From VRUE01 sp963702705 (GTDB lineage: Bacteria > Actinomycetota > Thermoleophilia > Solirubrobacterales > 70-9), in contig CAVPDR010000003.1 of the NCBI GenBank assembly GCA_963702705.1, positions 1-56,701 of the forward strand: a stretch of DNA of 56,701 bases. The letters run 5' to 3'. This document shows positions 38,934 to 47,937 of this stretch, piece after piece. The notes beneath the pieces were generated by a model that was not told where the DNA came from, searched no databases, and saw nothing but the letters and a program-made list of their open reading frames with translations. Made by a program: the position numbers and the translations under genes. The first letter of the stretch is position 1. Each line of letters begins with the position of its first letter.

Positions 38934-41743
38934 CGTTTCCTCCCGTGGTTGCTGTGTCTCGCGGAGCCATTTCCGCACTTCACCTGCAGCGCGGGTCTGA
39001 GCTCGAGCTTCTTCCCGTTTTGTCCGTCGAACTGGGCCAGGGCCCTGTGCTTGCCCTTGCAGAGGTCGGTGGAGTTTTCGAACAGTCCCTTCCTGCCGCC
39101 CTGCATCTCGAGTCGGAAGGAGGTGACCGGGGCGTCTGGGACCGATTCGAAGGTGGTCCGCAGCTGCCCTTTGACCGAGTCGACTTTGCCGACCAGGGTG
39201 ACGTCGATCTTGCCGGAGTGAAGGGCGATCACCAGGTCGGGCAACTGGTGCTCTGAGGAGCGCAGGAAGACTGGGCCAGTGAGCGGTTCGTCCAGCAGCG
39301 GCGTCCTTGCTTCTGCCTTGCCGTAGATCGAGCCCGTGGGGCAGGCGGCGCCGGGGACGCTCGCCGCTTTGAACTGCACCCTGGTGCAGATCGTCTTGAA
39401 GTGGGCGTTGGCGATGAACTCCGAGTGGGGAAGGGTGACCTGGGTCCTAGCGATCCCCGCCGCTCCCAGTCCCTGGCCTTTGAGGGTGGCGGTGAAGGCG
39501 GGGTAGGAGCCTCGCTTGGTCCCACCCTTCAGCTTCAGGGCGAGCTTCGGCTTGAAGGGAAGCGCGGCGCAGTCGGCGACCTGGAAGGGCGAGGTGACCG
39601 TGAGCGGGTTGTCGTCTGCTTCGGAGGCGAAGTCAAGGCCCGAGCCCAAGACCGTGGAGGCGGTCGAGGTCGGGGTGCAGTCGGTCGGATTGAGGGTGAA
39701 GTCGGGGCGATCGACGAAGGCCCTGATGTCGCGGAGGTGGACCGGTACACCGGCGATGATGTGGGGGATCGGGTCCGAGCCCGTCGCGTCGATGAAGACT
39801 TCGGCGGTTTCGGGGTCGATCTTCAGCGCCTCGCGGATCACCACGGTGCCGAGGTCAAAGGGGCCTGCCTTGGCAGCGGTGATCGCGACGATCGAGAGGG
39901 CCGAGCCGTGGTAGGGCCCTGCCAGGTAGATCTTGCCCGGCACGTAGGTGAGCACCTGGCCCACTCCCGCTCCGGCCAGGGAGGTGCCTACCTGTGAGGC
40001 GGCGGGGCAGCTCGGGCTGTTGATCTCTTCTTCTCCCCCATGCGGGCCCTTGCGCGATATCGCCTGTTGGATGCCTGCCTCTGAGCAGAAGGGAACCCCG
40101 GCCAGCTTGCCGACCAGGCCCGGCGGCAGCTTGATCGAGAAGTGGGTGATCTCCTGTTCTGTGTCGTCTCTGCTCAGCTTCACGTAGAAGGGGCTGAAGG
40201 CACCCGCGATCTGGTTGGTCGCGTAGGCCAGCAGGCCCGGGTGAAACGGCGGCAGGCCGCCGCTCGGGCAGGGGCCGTGGTTGGGGCCGCTTTCGATCTG
40301 AAAGCCGCTTGTCTTTGCGATCACGTTGCTCGGCACCGACCAGGGGCTGAAGTTGGAGGCGACGGTGTAGGGGCCGCAGGCGGACGGGGTGACCAGCGGC
40401 GCCCTCGCCCCTTCGCGGAAGCGCAGGCTGAAGGTCGCCACCGGCAGCTGGGGAATGTCGTCGAAGACGGTGGTGAGCTGCCCGGTCTGGGGGTCCGGTG
40501 TGACTCTGCCGGCCGCCTTGACCAAAACGCCGCGGTCGGGAACCTTGAGGACCATGTAGAGGGCGATCAGGGAGCCGAAGGGGTTTTCGTATGGCTTGGC
40601 CAGGTAGAGCGAGCCGACCGCATCGCGATCGAGCACCGGCGTGGTCGCTTTGACCGAGCCGATCTTCGATGACTCCGGGCAGCCGACGTCGGGGCCGGAG
40701 TTGTAGGTCTCGCGGTCGAGGTCGGCTTGTGAGCAGACGCCAAGGCCCTCGGCCGAGGAGGGGTTGACCGACATCCCCTCGGGCAGCACGACTTCGGCTC
40801 GCTTGAGGTGCGAGGGGGCCTTCAGGTTGGGGAATTCGAGCCCTTTGGTCGGCAGGTTGAGGTCGTAGTCGAAACCCGAAGGCGTGGTCGCCTGGGTGGT
40901 GGTCGGCCGTCCCGTTGCCGAGGGATCGAGTTCGAGCAGTTCGCAGGAGCCGAGCTGGGGGAAGGGCGCGCTCATGCTCGAGGGTTCATCAGGGCGCTGG
41001 TAGCTGGTCGCGGTAACCGTGATCTGCTTGCCGGGGCTGCAATCGGTCGGGTTGGAGAGGAAGGGGACTTCGGGCAGGCCGGAATCGCGTCCGCCCGGGG
41101 GCAACTTCGTTTCGGTCCCTTCCTGCGGGGTCAGCCGCAGTTCGTCGTGCACCGGCGCGGCCGGCACGCCCCAGATCGTCGTGCGGGCGGAGAGCACTTC
41201 CGCCGCCGAGGCCGCGCCTTCGACCGCGGCTTCCAGCGTGTAGTCCTTCGGGTTCAGCCGCACGTTCAGCAGCGTCGGGTAGGGGCCGGCGAAGAAGCCA
41301 AAACGCGCCGCGACGTCCCCCCCGGGGGACTCCATATTGTAGATCGGCTCGATCAGGGTTCCGTTGACCGTGCCGGCGAGGGTGACTTCGGTGACGCCCA
41401 CCTGGGCGTCCTGCGGGCATTCGCTTTCCTGTGGCGCCGCGCCGAACTCGACCAGGGTGCAGTGGGGAAAGGGCTGGGGGTTGCCGATCAGCCCCGGCGG
41501 CAGCTTCACCACGACGTCGCGGGTGAAGGCCCAGGGCTTTGCCGGCACTTCTTCGGTGCTGCTCAGTTCCAGATTTACCGCGAGGTCGGCGTGGGCGCCC
41601 GCCAGCGCGGAGGAGAGGCCGGCCGAGACCGATTCCAGCTTGTATTTGCTGAAGTCTTTGTCGGCCCCCGCCGGGGCGGCGGCGAACAGGGCGGCACTCA
41701 GCAGACCCGCCGCGAGCAGAGCGCAGATCGCAACTCGCCTCAT
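38930..41743 (-). CDS. Large secreted protein B1 (937 aa), first module copy
   Basis: A 937-aa exported protein: MRRVAICALLAAGLLSAALF then ADKDFSKYKLESVSAGLSSALAGAHADLAVNLELSS. Same repeat plan and length as B2, with near-identical blocks such as PYENPFGSLIALYMVLK, DRGVLVKAAGRVTPDPQTGQ, AKAGPFDLGTVVIREALKID and FTLNPTDCTPTSTASTVLG. The frame is open further upstream inside A1, but the ATG at 41743 begins a typical signal peptide and overlaps the A1 stop. Tail: CGNGSARHSNHGRKR. The family seems restricted to this actinobacterial lineage and is uncharacterised; extracellular filament, coat or adhesion roles are guesses. Confidence 0.85.
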   Translation of the reverse strand: MRRVAICALLAAGLLSAALFAAAPAGADKDFSKYKLESVSAGLSSALAGAHADLAVNLELSSTEEVPAKPWAFTRDVVVKLPPGLIGNPQPFPHCTLVEFGAAPQESECPQDAQVGVTEVTLAGTVNGTLIEPIYNMESPGGDVAARFGFFAGPYPTLLNVRLNPKDYTLEAAVEGAASAAEVLSARTTIWGVPAAPVHDELRLTPQEGTETKLPPGGRDSGLPEVPFLSNPTDCSPGKQITVTATSYQRPDEPSSMSAPFPQLGSCELLELDPSATGRPTTTQATTPSGFDYDLNLPTKGLEFPNLKAPSHLKRAEVVLPEGMSVNPSSAEGLGVCSQADLDRETYNSGPDVGCPESSKIGSVKATTPVLDRDAVGSLYLAKPYENPFGSLIALYMVLKVPDRGVLVKAAGRVTPDPQTGQLTTVFDDIPQLPVATFSLRFREGARAPLVTPSACGPYTVASNFSPWSVPSNVIAKTSGFQIESGPNHGPCPSGGLPPFHPGLLAYATNQIAGAFSPFYVKLSRDDTEQEITHFSIKLPPGLVGKLAGVPFCSEAGIQQAISRKGPHGGEEEINSPSCPAASQVGTSLAGAGVGQVLTYVPGKIYLAGPYHGSALSIVAITAAKAGPFDLGTVVIREALKIDPETAEVFIDATGSDPIPHIIAGVPVHLRDIRAFVDRPDFTLNPTDCTPTSTASTVLGSGLDFASEADDNPLTVTSPFQVADCAALPFKPKLALKLKGGTKRGSYPAFTATLKGQGLGAAGIARTQVTLPHSEFIANAHFKTICTRVQFKAASVPGAACPTGSIYGKAEARTPLLDEPLTGPVFLRSSEHQLPDLVIALHSGKIDVTLVGKVDSVKGQLRTTFESVPDAPVTSFRLEMQGGRKGLFENSTDLCKGKHRALAQFDGQNGKKLELRPALQVKCGNGSARHSNHGRKR

Positions 41744-44700
41744 CGTGCCGCCCCCCTCTGAGCCTTGGCTTTGGCGCCTTTCTTCGAAGCGTGATGAGCG
41801 CGCTTGGGCTTGAGGCAGCGGACCTTGCCCTGGCTGCGCACCTTGCGCTTGCCCTTGGGGCAGCGAGCCCTGCCGGCGGCCTGTTCGCGGGGGTTGCCGT
41901 GGCCGCGCAGGACCGGGGTGGGGTCGGCGGGCGGCGAGACCGCCGGCTGGCAGGCTTCGCCGAGGCATTCTCCGGCCTGCTGCGCGGTCGGGAAGCCGCC
42001 GTTCACCCGCGCGTCGTAGATCGAGACGGTGGGCCCGGGATCGGCGCTGTCGAGGACGTCGCCGCTGGTGAAGAAGACGTCATCCCCATCGACGGAATGT
42101 GCGTAGAGATAGTTGTCGCGGGCGCTGTGGCCGGAGGAGATCAGGTAGACGCAGCCGCCGGGCTCTTCGCAGCTGCCGGTCCCCTCCTGCTCCCACTCAT
42201 AGACGTCCCGGACCCCGTCGGTGTCGGTTTGGACCAGAGCTTCGCTTGACTCGAAGAAGACCCGCCTGCCGTCGGGGGTGAGAGAGGCGACGAAGCCGCT
42301 GTCGGTCAACGGCGGTGCCAGCTGCGCGTTGAAGGTGATTGTCTGCAGCCGCGCACCGCCGGCGGCGGGAGCGAGGGTGGGAATGCAGGAGATGCACTGC
42401 AAGCGGCCCTCGCTCGAGTCGTAGCGGTAGATCTGCGGTGACGCGCTCGCCGGGTAGCCGGTGATATCAGCGCGAGACTGGAAGAGCAGCGCCGAGCCAT
42501 CCGGGTTGGTGCGCGAGGGGTCCTTGGCAGGCCTGCGTGCGATCGTTTCGGTCCAAAGGCCGAGGCCGTCGGTAGGTTCTGTCTGGAAGGGAAGAATTTC
42601 TCCATTTACGTCGCGGTCGGTGACCGTGGCGATGAAGCTGATCGTCCCTTCTTCGGAGAGGTAGAGGTTCTGTTTGCCAGCCTGGGCCGAGTCGCCTTCG
42701 GGGTTGGCGCCGCCGAGGACGCTCGGTGAGACGAAGTAGGCGCGGGTTCCGCCAGCGGCGATGTTGACCGGGGTGACGTTTCCGGTCGTGCTGAAGTCGA
42801 TGACTTCTTCGCTCGCGGCGTCGAAGGCCTTGAGGCCTCCGCCCTGCAGGTAGAAGACACGCCGGCCGCCTCCGGAGACTCCTGCGAAGGTGACATTTTC
42901 ACCGATCTCGTAGGTGGCCGCGTTGCCGAGCCGCTCGTAGAGAGTTTGGCCGACTTTGAAAGCGATCCCTTCTCCGTCTCCAGAGGCGCCGAGGTAGGTG
43001 GCGCCCTGGCCCACGCCTGGGGTGACGTCGCCTGGCAGCAGTGAGACCACGTGGGTTTCCTCTGCGCCGGAAACTGGGTCGATGGTGCGGTCATAGACCG
43101 CGCGGGTTCCGGTAGGTGGAGCGTTTGGCTCCAGCTGGATCGCCTGCGTGGTGCTATTGAGCGTTTCGAAGATCACGTGGGCTCCGCCCTCGGTGATCAG
43201 CAAGCCGCGCGCTTTGGGATCGCTGCCAACGCTGCCCCTGCCAACCAGCTCCGAGTGACCGTCGGGGTAGTAGAGATACTGGGTTTCTTCACCATTGATT
43301 ACCAGGGGCCCTTCGATCCGTGCGCTCCAGAACGCATAGCCCTGGTCGGGCGAGGTGCTGCCCGGAATCGAGACGGTCGCTTCGTCGCCGTGGGCGCCGG
43401 CAAGCTCGGTACTCCAACCCGAGCTTCCGCGTCTGGCCACATAGGGATCGCCTTCATAGCTGCCGATGCCGGCGCTGCCGGGCAGCGAACCGCCTTCGAT
43501 CTTGAACCAGACCGTCCCGCCGTCGGGCGAGGACTCGACGGTGGGGAACAGGTTGCCGACGGTGCCGACGCCTTTCGGCGAGCGCCCGTTGGTCTCGGCG
43601 GGCGTGACCAGCTCATAGGCGCGGCAATCCGGCAGCGCGGCGGAGCGCTCCAGCCGCAGTGCCTGGTTCGGGCACGCGGCACCGCCGACACCGGCGTCCT
43701 TGTAGGTGGCGAAGGTGGCTTCGTTGGCGCCGTTTTCCAGCGCTCCGCCGAGATCGTTCTGGGCGACGGCGCGAAAGCGGTAGGCCTGCCCAGGCACGAG
43801 GCCGGTCGCAAAGGCGCTCACTTCGGTCGCCAGGCTCTCGGCGGAGATCGTCCCTTCGCCGAGAGTCGTGGCTCCGTTGAACCCTTCGGCTTCGAAGGCC
43901 TGCAGGGTGGTGAGCTCGAAGCGATATTCGGTTTGCAGGCCGCGCGGATCGATCGTCGCCCGCAGTTGGGCTTCGGTCCCGGCGACGCCGGCCGTCGAGA
44001 CATCCTCGATCACCGGACGGGTCTGGCCCGGTGGGTGAAAGGCAATCGCGCGCCGACTGGCCTTGAAGCCCGGTACGAAAAGGAAATGGCGGTTGCAGGC
44101 GTCGCCGGCGGGGGGCGGAGGTTTCGTCGGGTATTTGCACGGTTCCGCCGAGGGCGAGCGCCGGCCGTTCGAAACCGCTATCTGCAGCGCGGCGTTCGAG
44201 AGGAATTCGTTGCTTTTCAGCTGCCCGACGTATTCGTAGTCTTCGTTGAACCGGTAGATCGTTTTGGCGTTGATGCTGTCGTCGACGAAGAGGTCGCCGG
44301 TTTCTTCATCGACGGCGAGGGACATCCGGGCGAAGAACGAGGCGAATTTCCCGGCCGGCGTGGTCGAGCCGTCGATCACTTCTTCCACCGTGTAGGGGGC
44401 AGCGTCGGAGAGAACCTTCACGGCGCAGTTTTCGGATGTACCTGCTTCGCAGAAGGTGACGTAGATCCGGCCGCGGACAGGGTCAAGGGCGACCGATTCG
44501 ACCCAGTCGCCCACGTTTTTCACCACGTCGATGACCGCATTTGATTCTGCGGCCGAGCCGAAGATCGTCAAGCCGCCATCCTTAGCCACTATTAGATGGT
44601 CATTGGAAGCATCGACGGCAAGGGTCCCGGGGGTCCCCCCCGTGGTCACCAAGCTCGGGGGATTCGCATAGGCAATATCTCCCAAGCCGGGGTCTTCGGA

Positions 44701-45177
44701 CTCATATTTCGAAGGCTGGAACCCGAGGACTTTCCCGGTGTCTTCGAATAGGTAGAGATTGCCTTTACTATCCACTGCGATGTTCTTAGCGGGCGGTGCT
44801 GCAAACTCGGAGACGAACTTCCCTTCGTCGTCGAAGACGTCGACCCGGGTCACCGAATCGTCCGAGTCGGCGAAGCTCGTGACGTACTCGTTGCCGTAAG
44901 GATCGATCGCCACCGCCCTCGGTTCGGTGAAGCGGGCTTTGGGCCCGCCCGGGGGAGCCGGGTATGGACAGCTGGGGTCGGGGATGGGATCGAACGTGCT
45001 TGCGTTGCAATCCCCCGTGAGGGAAAGTTGGGGGTCGAGTTCGAAAGGCGGGAGTTCCGCGGCAAAGGACGGGATGGCGCAAGCCAAGGCGAGACAGCAG
45101 AGGATGCCGCTCGCGAGGAGCATTCGCCTGAAGCGACCGACAGTAGGTCGATCAGCCATCTGCTGTTCAGCTTTCAT
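41740..45177 (-). CDS. Large secreted beta-propeller protein A1 (1145 aa), first module copy
   Basis: A 1145-aa exported protein. The start is ATG 45177 (an in-frame ATG at 45159 is equally possible), followed by signal segment FRRMLLASGILCCLALACAI. NHL-like blades (TEPRAVAIDPYGNEYVTSFA, DVFDDEGKFVSEFAAPPAKNIAVDSKGNLYLFED), a fibronectin III-like unit (TIDPRGLQTEYRFELTT, TGLVPGQAYRFRAVAQNDLG), then ALPDCRAYELVTPAETNGRS and PD40-like blades (VASLTPDGRRVFFESSEALV). It ends GECLGEACQPA and a Lys/Arg-rich tail (KRAHHASKKGAKAKAQRG). First gene of the coupled operon; only 37 nt lie between the upstream hairpin (45215-45252) and its start, so read-through from the collagen-like gene is likely. Confidence 0.85.
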   Translation of the reverse strand: MKAEQQMADRPTVGRFRRMLLASGILCCLALACAIPSFAAELPPFELDPQLSLTGDCNASTFDPIPDPSCPYPAPPGGPKARFTEPRAVAIDPYGNEYVTSFADSDDSVTRVDVFDDEGKFVSEFAAPPAKNIAVDSKGNLYLFEDTGKVLGFQPSKYESEDPGLGDIAYANPPSLVTTGGTPGTLAVDASNDHLIVAKDGGLTIFGSAAESNAVIDVVKNVGDWVESVALDPVRGRIYVTFCEAGTSENCAVKVLSDAAPYTVEEVIDGSTTPAGKFASFFARMSLAVDEETGDLFVDDSINAKTIYRFNEDYEYVGQLKSNEFLSNAALQIAVSNGRRSPSAEPCKYPTKPPPPAGDACNRHFLFVPGFKASRRAIAFHPPGQTRPVIEDVSTAGVAGTEAQLRATIDPRGLQTEYRFELTTLQAFEAEGFNGATTLGEGTISAESLATEVSAFATGLVPGQAYRFRAVAQNDLGGALENGANEATFATYKDAGVGGAACPNQALRLERSAALPDCRAYELVTPAETNGRSPKGVGTVGNLFPTVESSPDGGTVWFKIEGGSLPGSAGIGSYEGDPYVARRGSSGWSTELAGAHGDEATVSIPGSTSPDQGYAFWSARIEGPLVINGEETQYLYYPDGHSELVGRGSVGSDPKARGLLITEGGAHVIFETLNSTTQAIQLEPNAPPTGTRAVYDRTIDPVSGAEETHVVSLLPGDVTPGVGQGATYLGASGDGEGIAFKVGQTLYERLGNAATYEIGENVTFAGVSGGGRRVFYLQGGGLKAFDAASEEVIDFSTTGNVTPVNIAAGGTRAYFVSPSVLGGANPEGDSAQAGKQNLYLSEEGTISFIATVTDRDVNGEILPFQTEPTDGLGLWTETIARRPAKDPSRTNPDGSALLFQSRADITGYPASASPQIYRYDSSEGRLQCISCIPTLAPAAGGARLQTITFNAQLAPPLTDSGFVASLTPDGRRVFFESSEALVQTDTDGVRDVYEWEQEGTGSCEEPGGCVYLISSGHSARDNYLYAHSVDGDDVFFTSGDVLDSADPGPTVSIYDARVNGGFPTAQQAGECLGEACQPAVSPPADPTPVLRGHGNPREQAAGRARCPKGKRKVRSQGKVRCLKPKRAHHASKKGAKAKAQRGAAR

Positions 45178-45214
45178 AGCTTGTCCGTTCTAGCGGCTTG
45201 GTGATTTGAGAAAT

Positions 45215-45252
45215 CGTCTAGAGGCCGGTGAGAAGTCACCGGCCTCTAGACG
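45215..45252 (-). terminator. Strong hairpin after the collagen-like gene
   Basis: A perfect 16-bp stem, CGTCTAGAGGCCGGTG (45215-45230) with its complement at 45237-45252, and a 6-nt loop, 8 nt beyond the stop at 45261. On the minus strand it is followed by the T-rich GATTTCTC. It may attenuate rather than stop transcription into the A1-B1-A2-B2 operon. Confidence 0.8.
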
Positions 45253-45260
45253 TCAGCGAG

Positions 45261-46088
45261 CTACGGGGCGGTTACCGCCCAGGTGCCCCCACCTATGCCA
45301 CCAATAGCATTGCGGAAGACCATTACAATGCCGTGAGAATCCAGCTCTCCAAATCCAAATTCGTTCATATACTGTTCGTCCGGTTTGACGACTTGGACTT
45401 CAGCCGCTTGGAAGGCCGGGTTGTAGTACACACAGAGATTTCCCGGAGCCGCAGTGGGTGCGGAGCTTTCGCCCGAGCACTGTGCGGGTCCAGTTCCTTC
45501 TTCGGCTTCTTCCGATGTCACAAAGTGGAAGCTCGGCCCGGAAGGAGTCGGGTAGGTAAGGGGAAAGGAAATTGGGACGAGGGCTGTAGCGTTAGCTGAC
45601 ATCAGACTGAACGCCCAATGGCCGGACAACGTCGACCCAGTGGGCATCGTGCAGACATTGTTTGCGTTACTGCATGCGCCGTCTTCACCGTTTGTTCCCG
45701 ATGTGCCGTTTGACCCGTTGCACACTTTGTTTTTTACGCCCGAACCTTCGACTTCGACGGTTTTGCCCCCCGCTGAACATTCGCCAGCCGTTGCATTGCC
45801 GACCACAACCGATTTACCAGCAGCCCCAGGGGAACCGTTGGAGCCTGCCGTCCCGGCGTCACCCTTGGCGCCGGCCGGTCCGGCCGGACCCTGCGGACCT
45901 ACCGGGCCCGTGTCGCCCTTCGGCCCCTTCGGGCCGCGCGGCCCCTTCTTGGCCTTGGCGCTAGCGGTGGCCTTGCCACCGCCTGAAGAGTTGGATGCGG
46001 CGTAGGCGCCGCCGAACATGGCGAAAACGAGGGCAATCACCGAGATGACTCCCGGGATCCCGAATCGCGTGCGTAGCGTCGAGAACAT
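45261..46088 (-). CDS. Collagen-like surface protein
   Basis: A 275-aa protein. N terminus MFSTLRTRFGIPGVISVIAL continues to VFAMFGGAYAA, a short membrane anchor or signal seen in many Thermoleophilia proteins. Residues about 50-94 are 15 uninterrupted Gly-X-Y triplets (GPRGPKGPKGDTGPVGPQGP onward), expected to form a collagen triple helix. Then comes a cysteine-containing region with further Gly-rich spacing and a compact C-terminal domain (GHWAFSLMSANATALVPISF ... CVYYNPAFQAAEVQVV). The ATG has a good ribosome binding site (GGAGAAGAG). It has its own promoter 130 bp upstream and precedes the secreted-protein operon. Confidence 0.88.
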   Translation of the reverse strand: MFSTLRTRFGIPGVISVIALVFAMFGGAYAASNSSGGGKATASAKAKKGPRGPKGPKGDTGPVGPQGPAGPAGAKGDAGTAGSNGSPGAAGKSVVVGNATAGECSAGGKTVEVEGSGVKNKVCNGSNGTSGTNGEDGACSNANNVCTMPTGSTLSGHWAFSLMSANATALVPISFPLTYPTPSGPSFHFVTSEEAEEGTGPAQCSGESSAPTAAPGNLCVYYNPAFQAAEVQVVKPDEQYMNEFGFGELDSHGIVMVFRNAIGGIGGGTWAVTAP

Positions 46089-46215
46089 GTAGATCTCTTC
46101 TCCTTGTCCCGTGAGCCCCTCTGCCCGCCGCTTCCCTTAGCGGCTTCCTCGAGGCTCGGTATTTGTCCCTGTGGATTTCCAGAAATGCAGACATCTGCGT
46201 CTCTGGATGTGCGAG

Positions 46216-46246
46216 AGATTAAGACACACGGTTGTCTGATTGTCAA
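46216..46246 (-). promoter_or_regulatory. Promoter of the collagen-like gene and secreted operon
   Basis: On the minus strand TTGACA (46246-46241) and TAATCT (46221-46216) are separated by 19 nt (18 to TTAATC), the best sigma-70-like promoter in the window. It gives a leader of about 120 nt. AGACA/TGTCT and AGAC/GTCT half-sites overlap the promoter (46222-46256) and CAGACATCTG lies at 46192-46201, possible operator sites. Confidence 0.6.
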
Positions 46247-46298
46247 GACACGCGCGTCTGGCCTGCAAATCGCGCTATTCGCGCAACGGCTCGCCGGG

Positions 46299-46970
46299 TC
46301 AGTCCCCGAGGGCTGAGCGGAGGTCCGCCAGTTCGGCGCGAAGCTCCGAGACCTCGCGCTCGAGGCGGGCGACGCGGTCCTCGGCTGGGACGAGCCCGAC
46401 GGAAACGACCTCGTCGGCCGAGCTGCTCGCGCTCGGGTCCGAATCGTCTCCAGCTGGATCCGGCGGCGGGAGGGTCGCCTCTCCCGTGACCGGTCCCAGC
46501 AACTGCTCGTAGCGGTCCTCCTTCTGGCCGGGTCGCCGCTCGTGGCGGGCGACCTGGCCCCGCTCGACCAGGCGCTCGAGTGTCTCCTGGACCTCGGCGA
46601 GGGAGACGAAGTCGTGCAGGCGCTGGCCGCGCTGCTTCAGCTCGCCCGGCGTCTGCGGCCCGCGCAGCATCAGCACCGCCAGCAACGAGACCTCCCCGTC
46701 GTCGAGGCCGAAGGCGTCGTCGAGCAGGTGGCGGTACTTGCGGGCGCGGCTGCCGGCACCGCTGGCGAGGCGGGTCCAGCCGCGTAAGGCGAGCCGCCGC
46801 AGGGCCTCGACCACCGTCTGCTCGTCGTAGTCGACCACCGGCTCGCGGGCGGTCGACTGGCTGCAGGCGAGGCGCAGCGAGTTGAGCGAGAGCGGGTAGA
46901 CGTCGGGCGTGGTGCGCTGCTTCTCGACCAGGCAACCGAGCACACGGATCTCAACGGCGTCGGGCTCCAT
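46299..46970 (-). CDS. YceH/DUF480 family protein
   Basis: A 223-aa protein with two winged-helix units: EIRVLGCLVEKQRTTPDVYPLSLNSLRLACSQSTAREPV...VVEALRRLALRGW and EVSLLAVLMLRGPQTPGELKQRGQRLHDFVSLAEVQETLERLVERG. The opening 'A.RVLG.L.EK..TTPD.YPLSLN.L..AC.Q...R.PV' is the DUF480 signature. The C-terminal coiled coil VARLEREVSELRAELADLRSAL is typical. Its ATG follows directly on the TAG of the nucleotidyltransferase gene, so translation is coupled. Function of the family is unknown. Confidence 0.92.
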   Translation of the reverse strand: MEPDAVEIRVLGCLVEKQRTTPDVYPLSLNSLRLACSQSTAREPVVDYDEQTVVEALRRLALRGWTRLASGAGSRARKYRHLLDDAFGLDDGEVSLLAVLMLRGPQTPGELKQRGQRLHDFVSLAEVQETLERLVERGQVARHERRPGQKEDRYEQLLGPVTGEATLPPPDPAGDDSDPSASSSADEVVSVGLVPAEDRVARLEREVSELRAELADLRSALGD

Positions 46971-47450
46971 CTACGCGGGGCTGAAGACCTGTTCGACGAA
47001 GAAGCGGGCGGCGGGATCCAGGCGGTCGCCGAAGGTGCGCTCGGCCACCGCGAGCACCTGATCGGCTCGCTCGAGGCCGAGCTCGCCGGCGAGCAGCCGC
47101 AGGTCGTCCTCGTCCTCACCGATGCGGTGGGCCAGCACCTTGAGCGCGAGCAGCGTCTCGGGAGAGGCCATGAGGCAGCGCAGGCCCGGGAGGTCCAGCA
47201 CCGGCGCGGCAGCCGGGTCATTGCCGGCCAGGAACCCCTTGACCGCGTCGTTCAACCAGCCGGGAGGGAGGCCGGTCTCGTCGGCCACGCTGGCTGCCGC
47301 TTCATAGACGACCTGCTTGGGCTCGAACACGGCGTCGATGTCGCGGGTGGCCCTGCGCTCGTCGAAGGCGAGCGCGATCGCCGCACCTCCCACGACGTAC
47401 ATCTCCGCGCTGACGCCGCGCCGCTCGAGCTCCGCGGCCAATGCCGTCAA
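46971..47450 (-). CDS. Nucleotidyltransferase-fold protein (DUF6036-like)
   Basis: A 159-aa protein; start is TTG 47450 (MTALAAELERRGVSAEMYVV), as a stop lies six codons upstream. GGAAIALAFDERRATRDIDAVFEP has the Gly-Gly and D.D signature of the polymerase-beta fold in the AbiEii/DUF6036 group, and LMASPETLLALKVLAHRIGEDEDDLRLLAGEL matches its C-terminal helices. It is the third such gene in the window. The upstream gene (47480-47914) has the usual layout of its partner, so this is probably a toxin-antitoxin pair. Confidence 0.82.
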   Translation of the reverse strand: MTALAAELERRGVSAEMYVVGGAAIALAFDERRATRDIDAVFEPKQVVYEAAASVADETGLPPGWLNDAVKGFLAGNDPAAAPVLDLPGLRCLMASPETLLALKVLAHRIGEDEDDLRLLAGELGLERADQVLAVAERTFGDRLDPAARFFVEQVFSPA

Positions 47451-47479
47451 CGCCTCGATGATCGCTTACGGTCCATCGA

Positions 47480-47914
47480 TCAGACCCGGTGCAGCGAGCG
47501 CTCCGGGATGAAGATGCCACGGCGGCGGAAGGCGGCCGGCGCCTGGGCGATCGCGGTCGCCCGAAAGCCGGGTACGTCGCTGACGAACCAGAAGCGGGGG
47601 AGAAACCGGCTCGGGCCCACCGACCAGGGCGGGCGGTCGAAATGGTGCACGGCGGCAAGGTGCTCGGCGAGAGCGCCGAGGTAGGCGTCGTGCCTGGCAT
47701 TTCCCGTGGGTTGCGGCTCCTCGTCGACTGCCGCTGCTCGGGAGCCGTCGTCTGGACGCAGGGCGAACTCGTCGAGGAACTCGCGCACGCCGTGCTGAAA
47801 ATCCGCATCCGACCCGGGACGGCGAGCCAACTCGGCCAGCGTCTGGCTGAAGCTGTCGGCCCGCGGAGGATGTGAGGCGAACCACTCGGATGTCGTAGCG
47901 ATCGGTTGAGCCAT
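47480..47914 (-). CDS. Hypothetical partner of the nucleotidyltransferase
   Basis: A 144-aa protein beginning MAQPIATTSEWFASHPPRAD. It has no recognised catalytic motif; the first half is polar (GVREFLDEFALRPDDGSRAAAVDEEPQPTG) and the second half ends VGPSRFLPRFWFVSDVPGFRATAIAQAPAAFRRRGIFIPERSLHRV, a 'PAAFRRRGIF' ending often seen in proteins that sit before DUF6036 nucleotidyltransferases. A TACGAT box 8 nt before the ATG gives a possible leaderless start. Antitoxin role is inferred from position. Confidence 0.65.
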   Translation of the reverse strand: MAQPIATTSEWFASHPPRADSFSQTLAELARRPGSDADFQHGVREFLDEFALRPDDGSRAAAVDEEPQPTGNARHDAYLGALAEHLAAVHHFDRPPWSVGPSRFLPRFWFVSDVPGFRATAIAQAPAAFRRRGIFIPERSLHRV

Positions 47915-47937
47915 CCCGGTAGATCGTAGGTGCAGGC

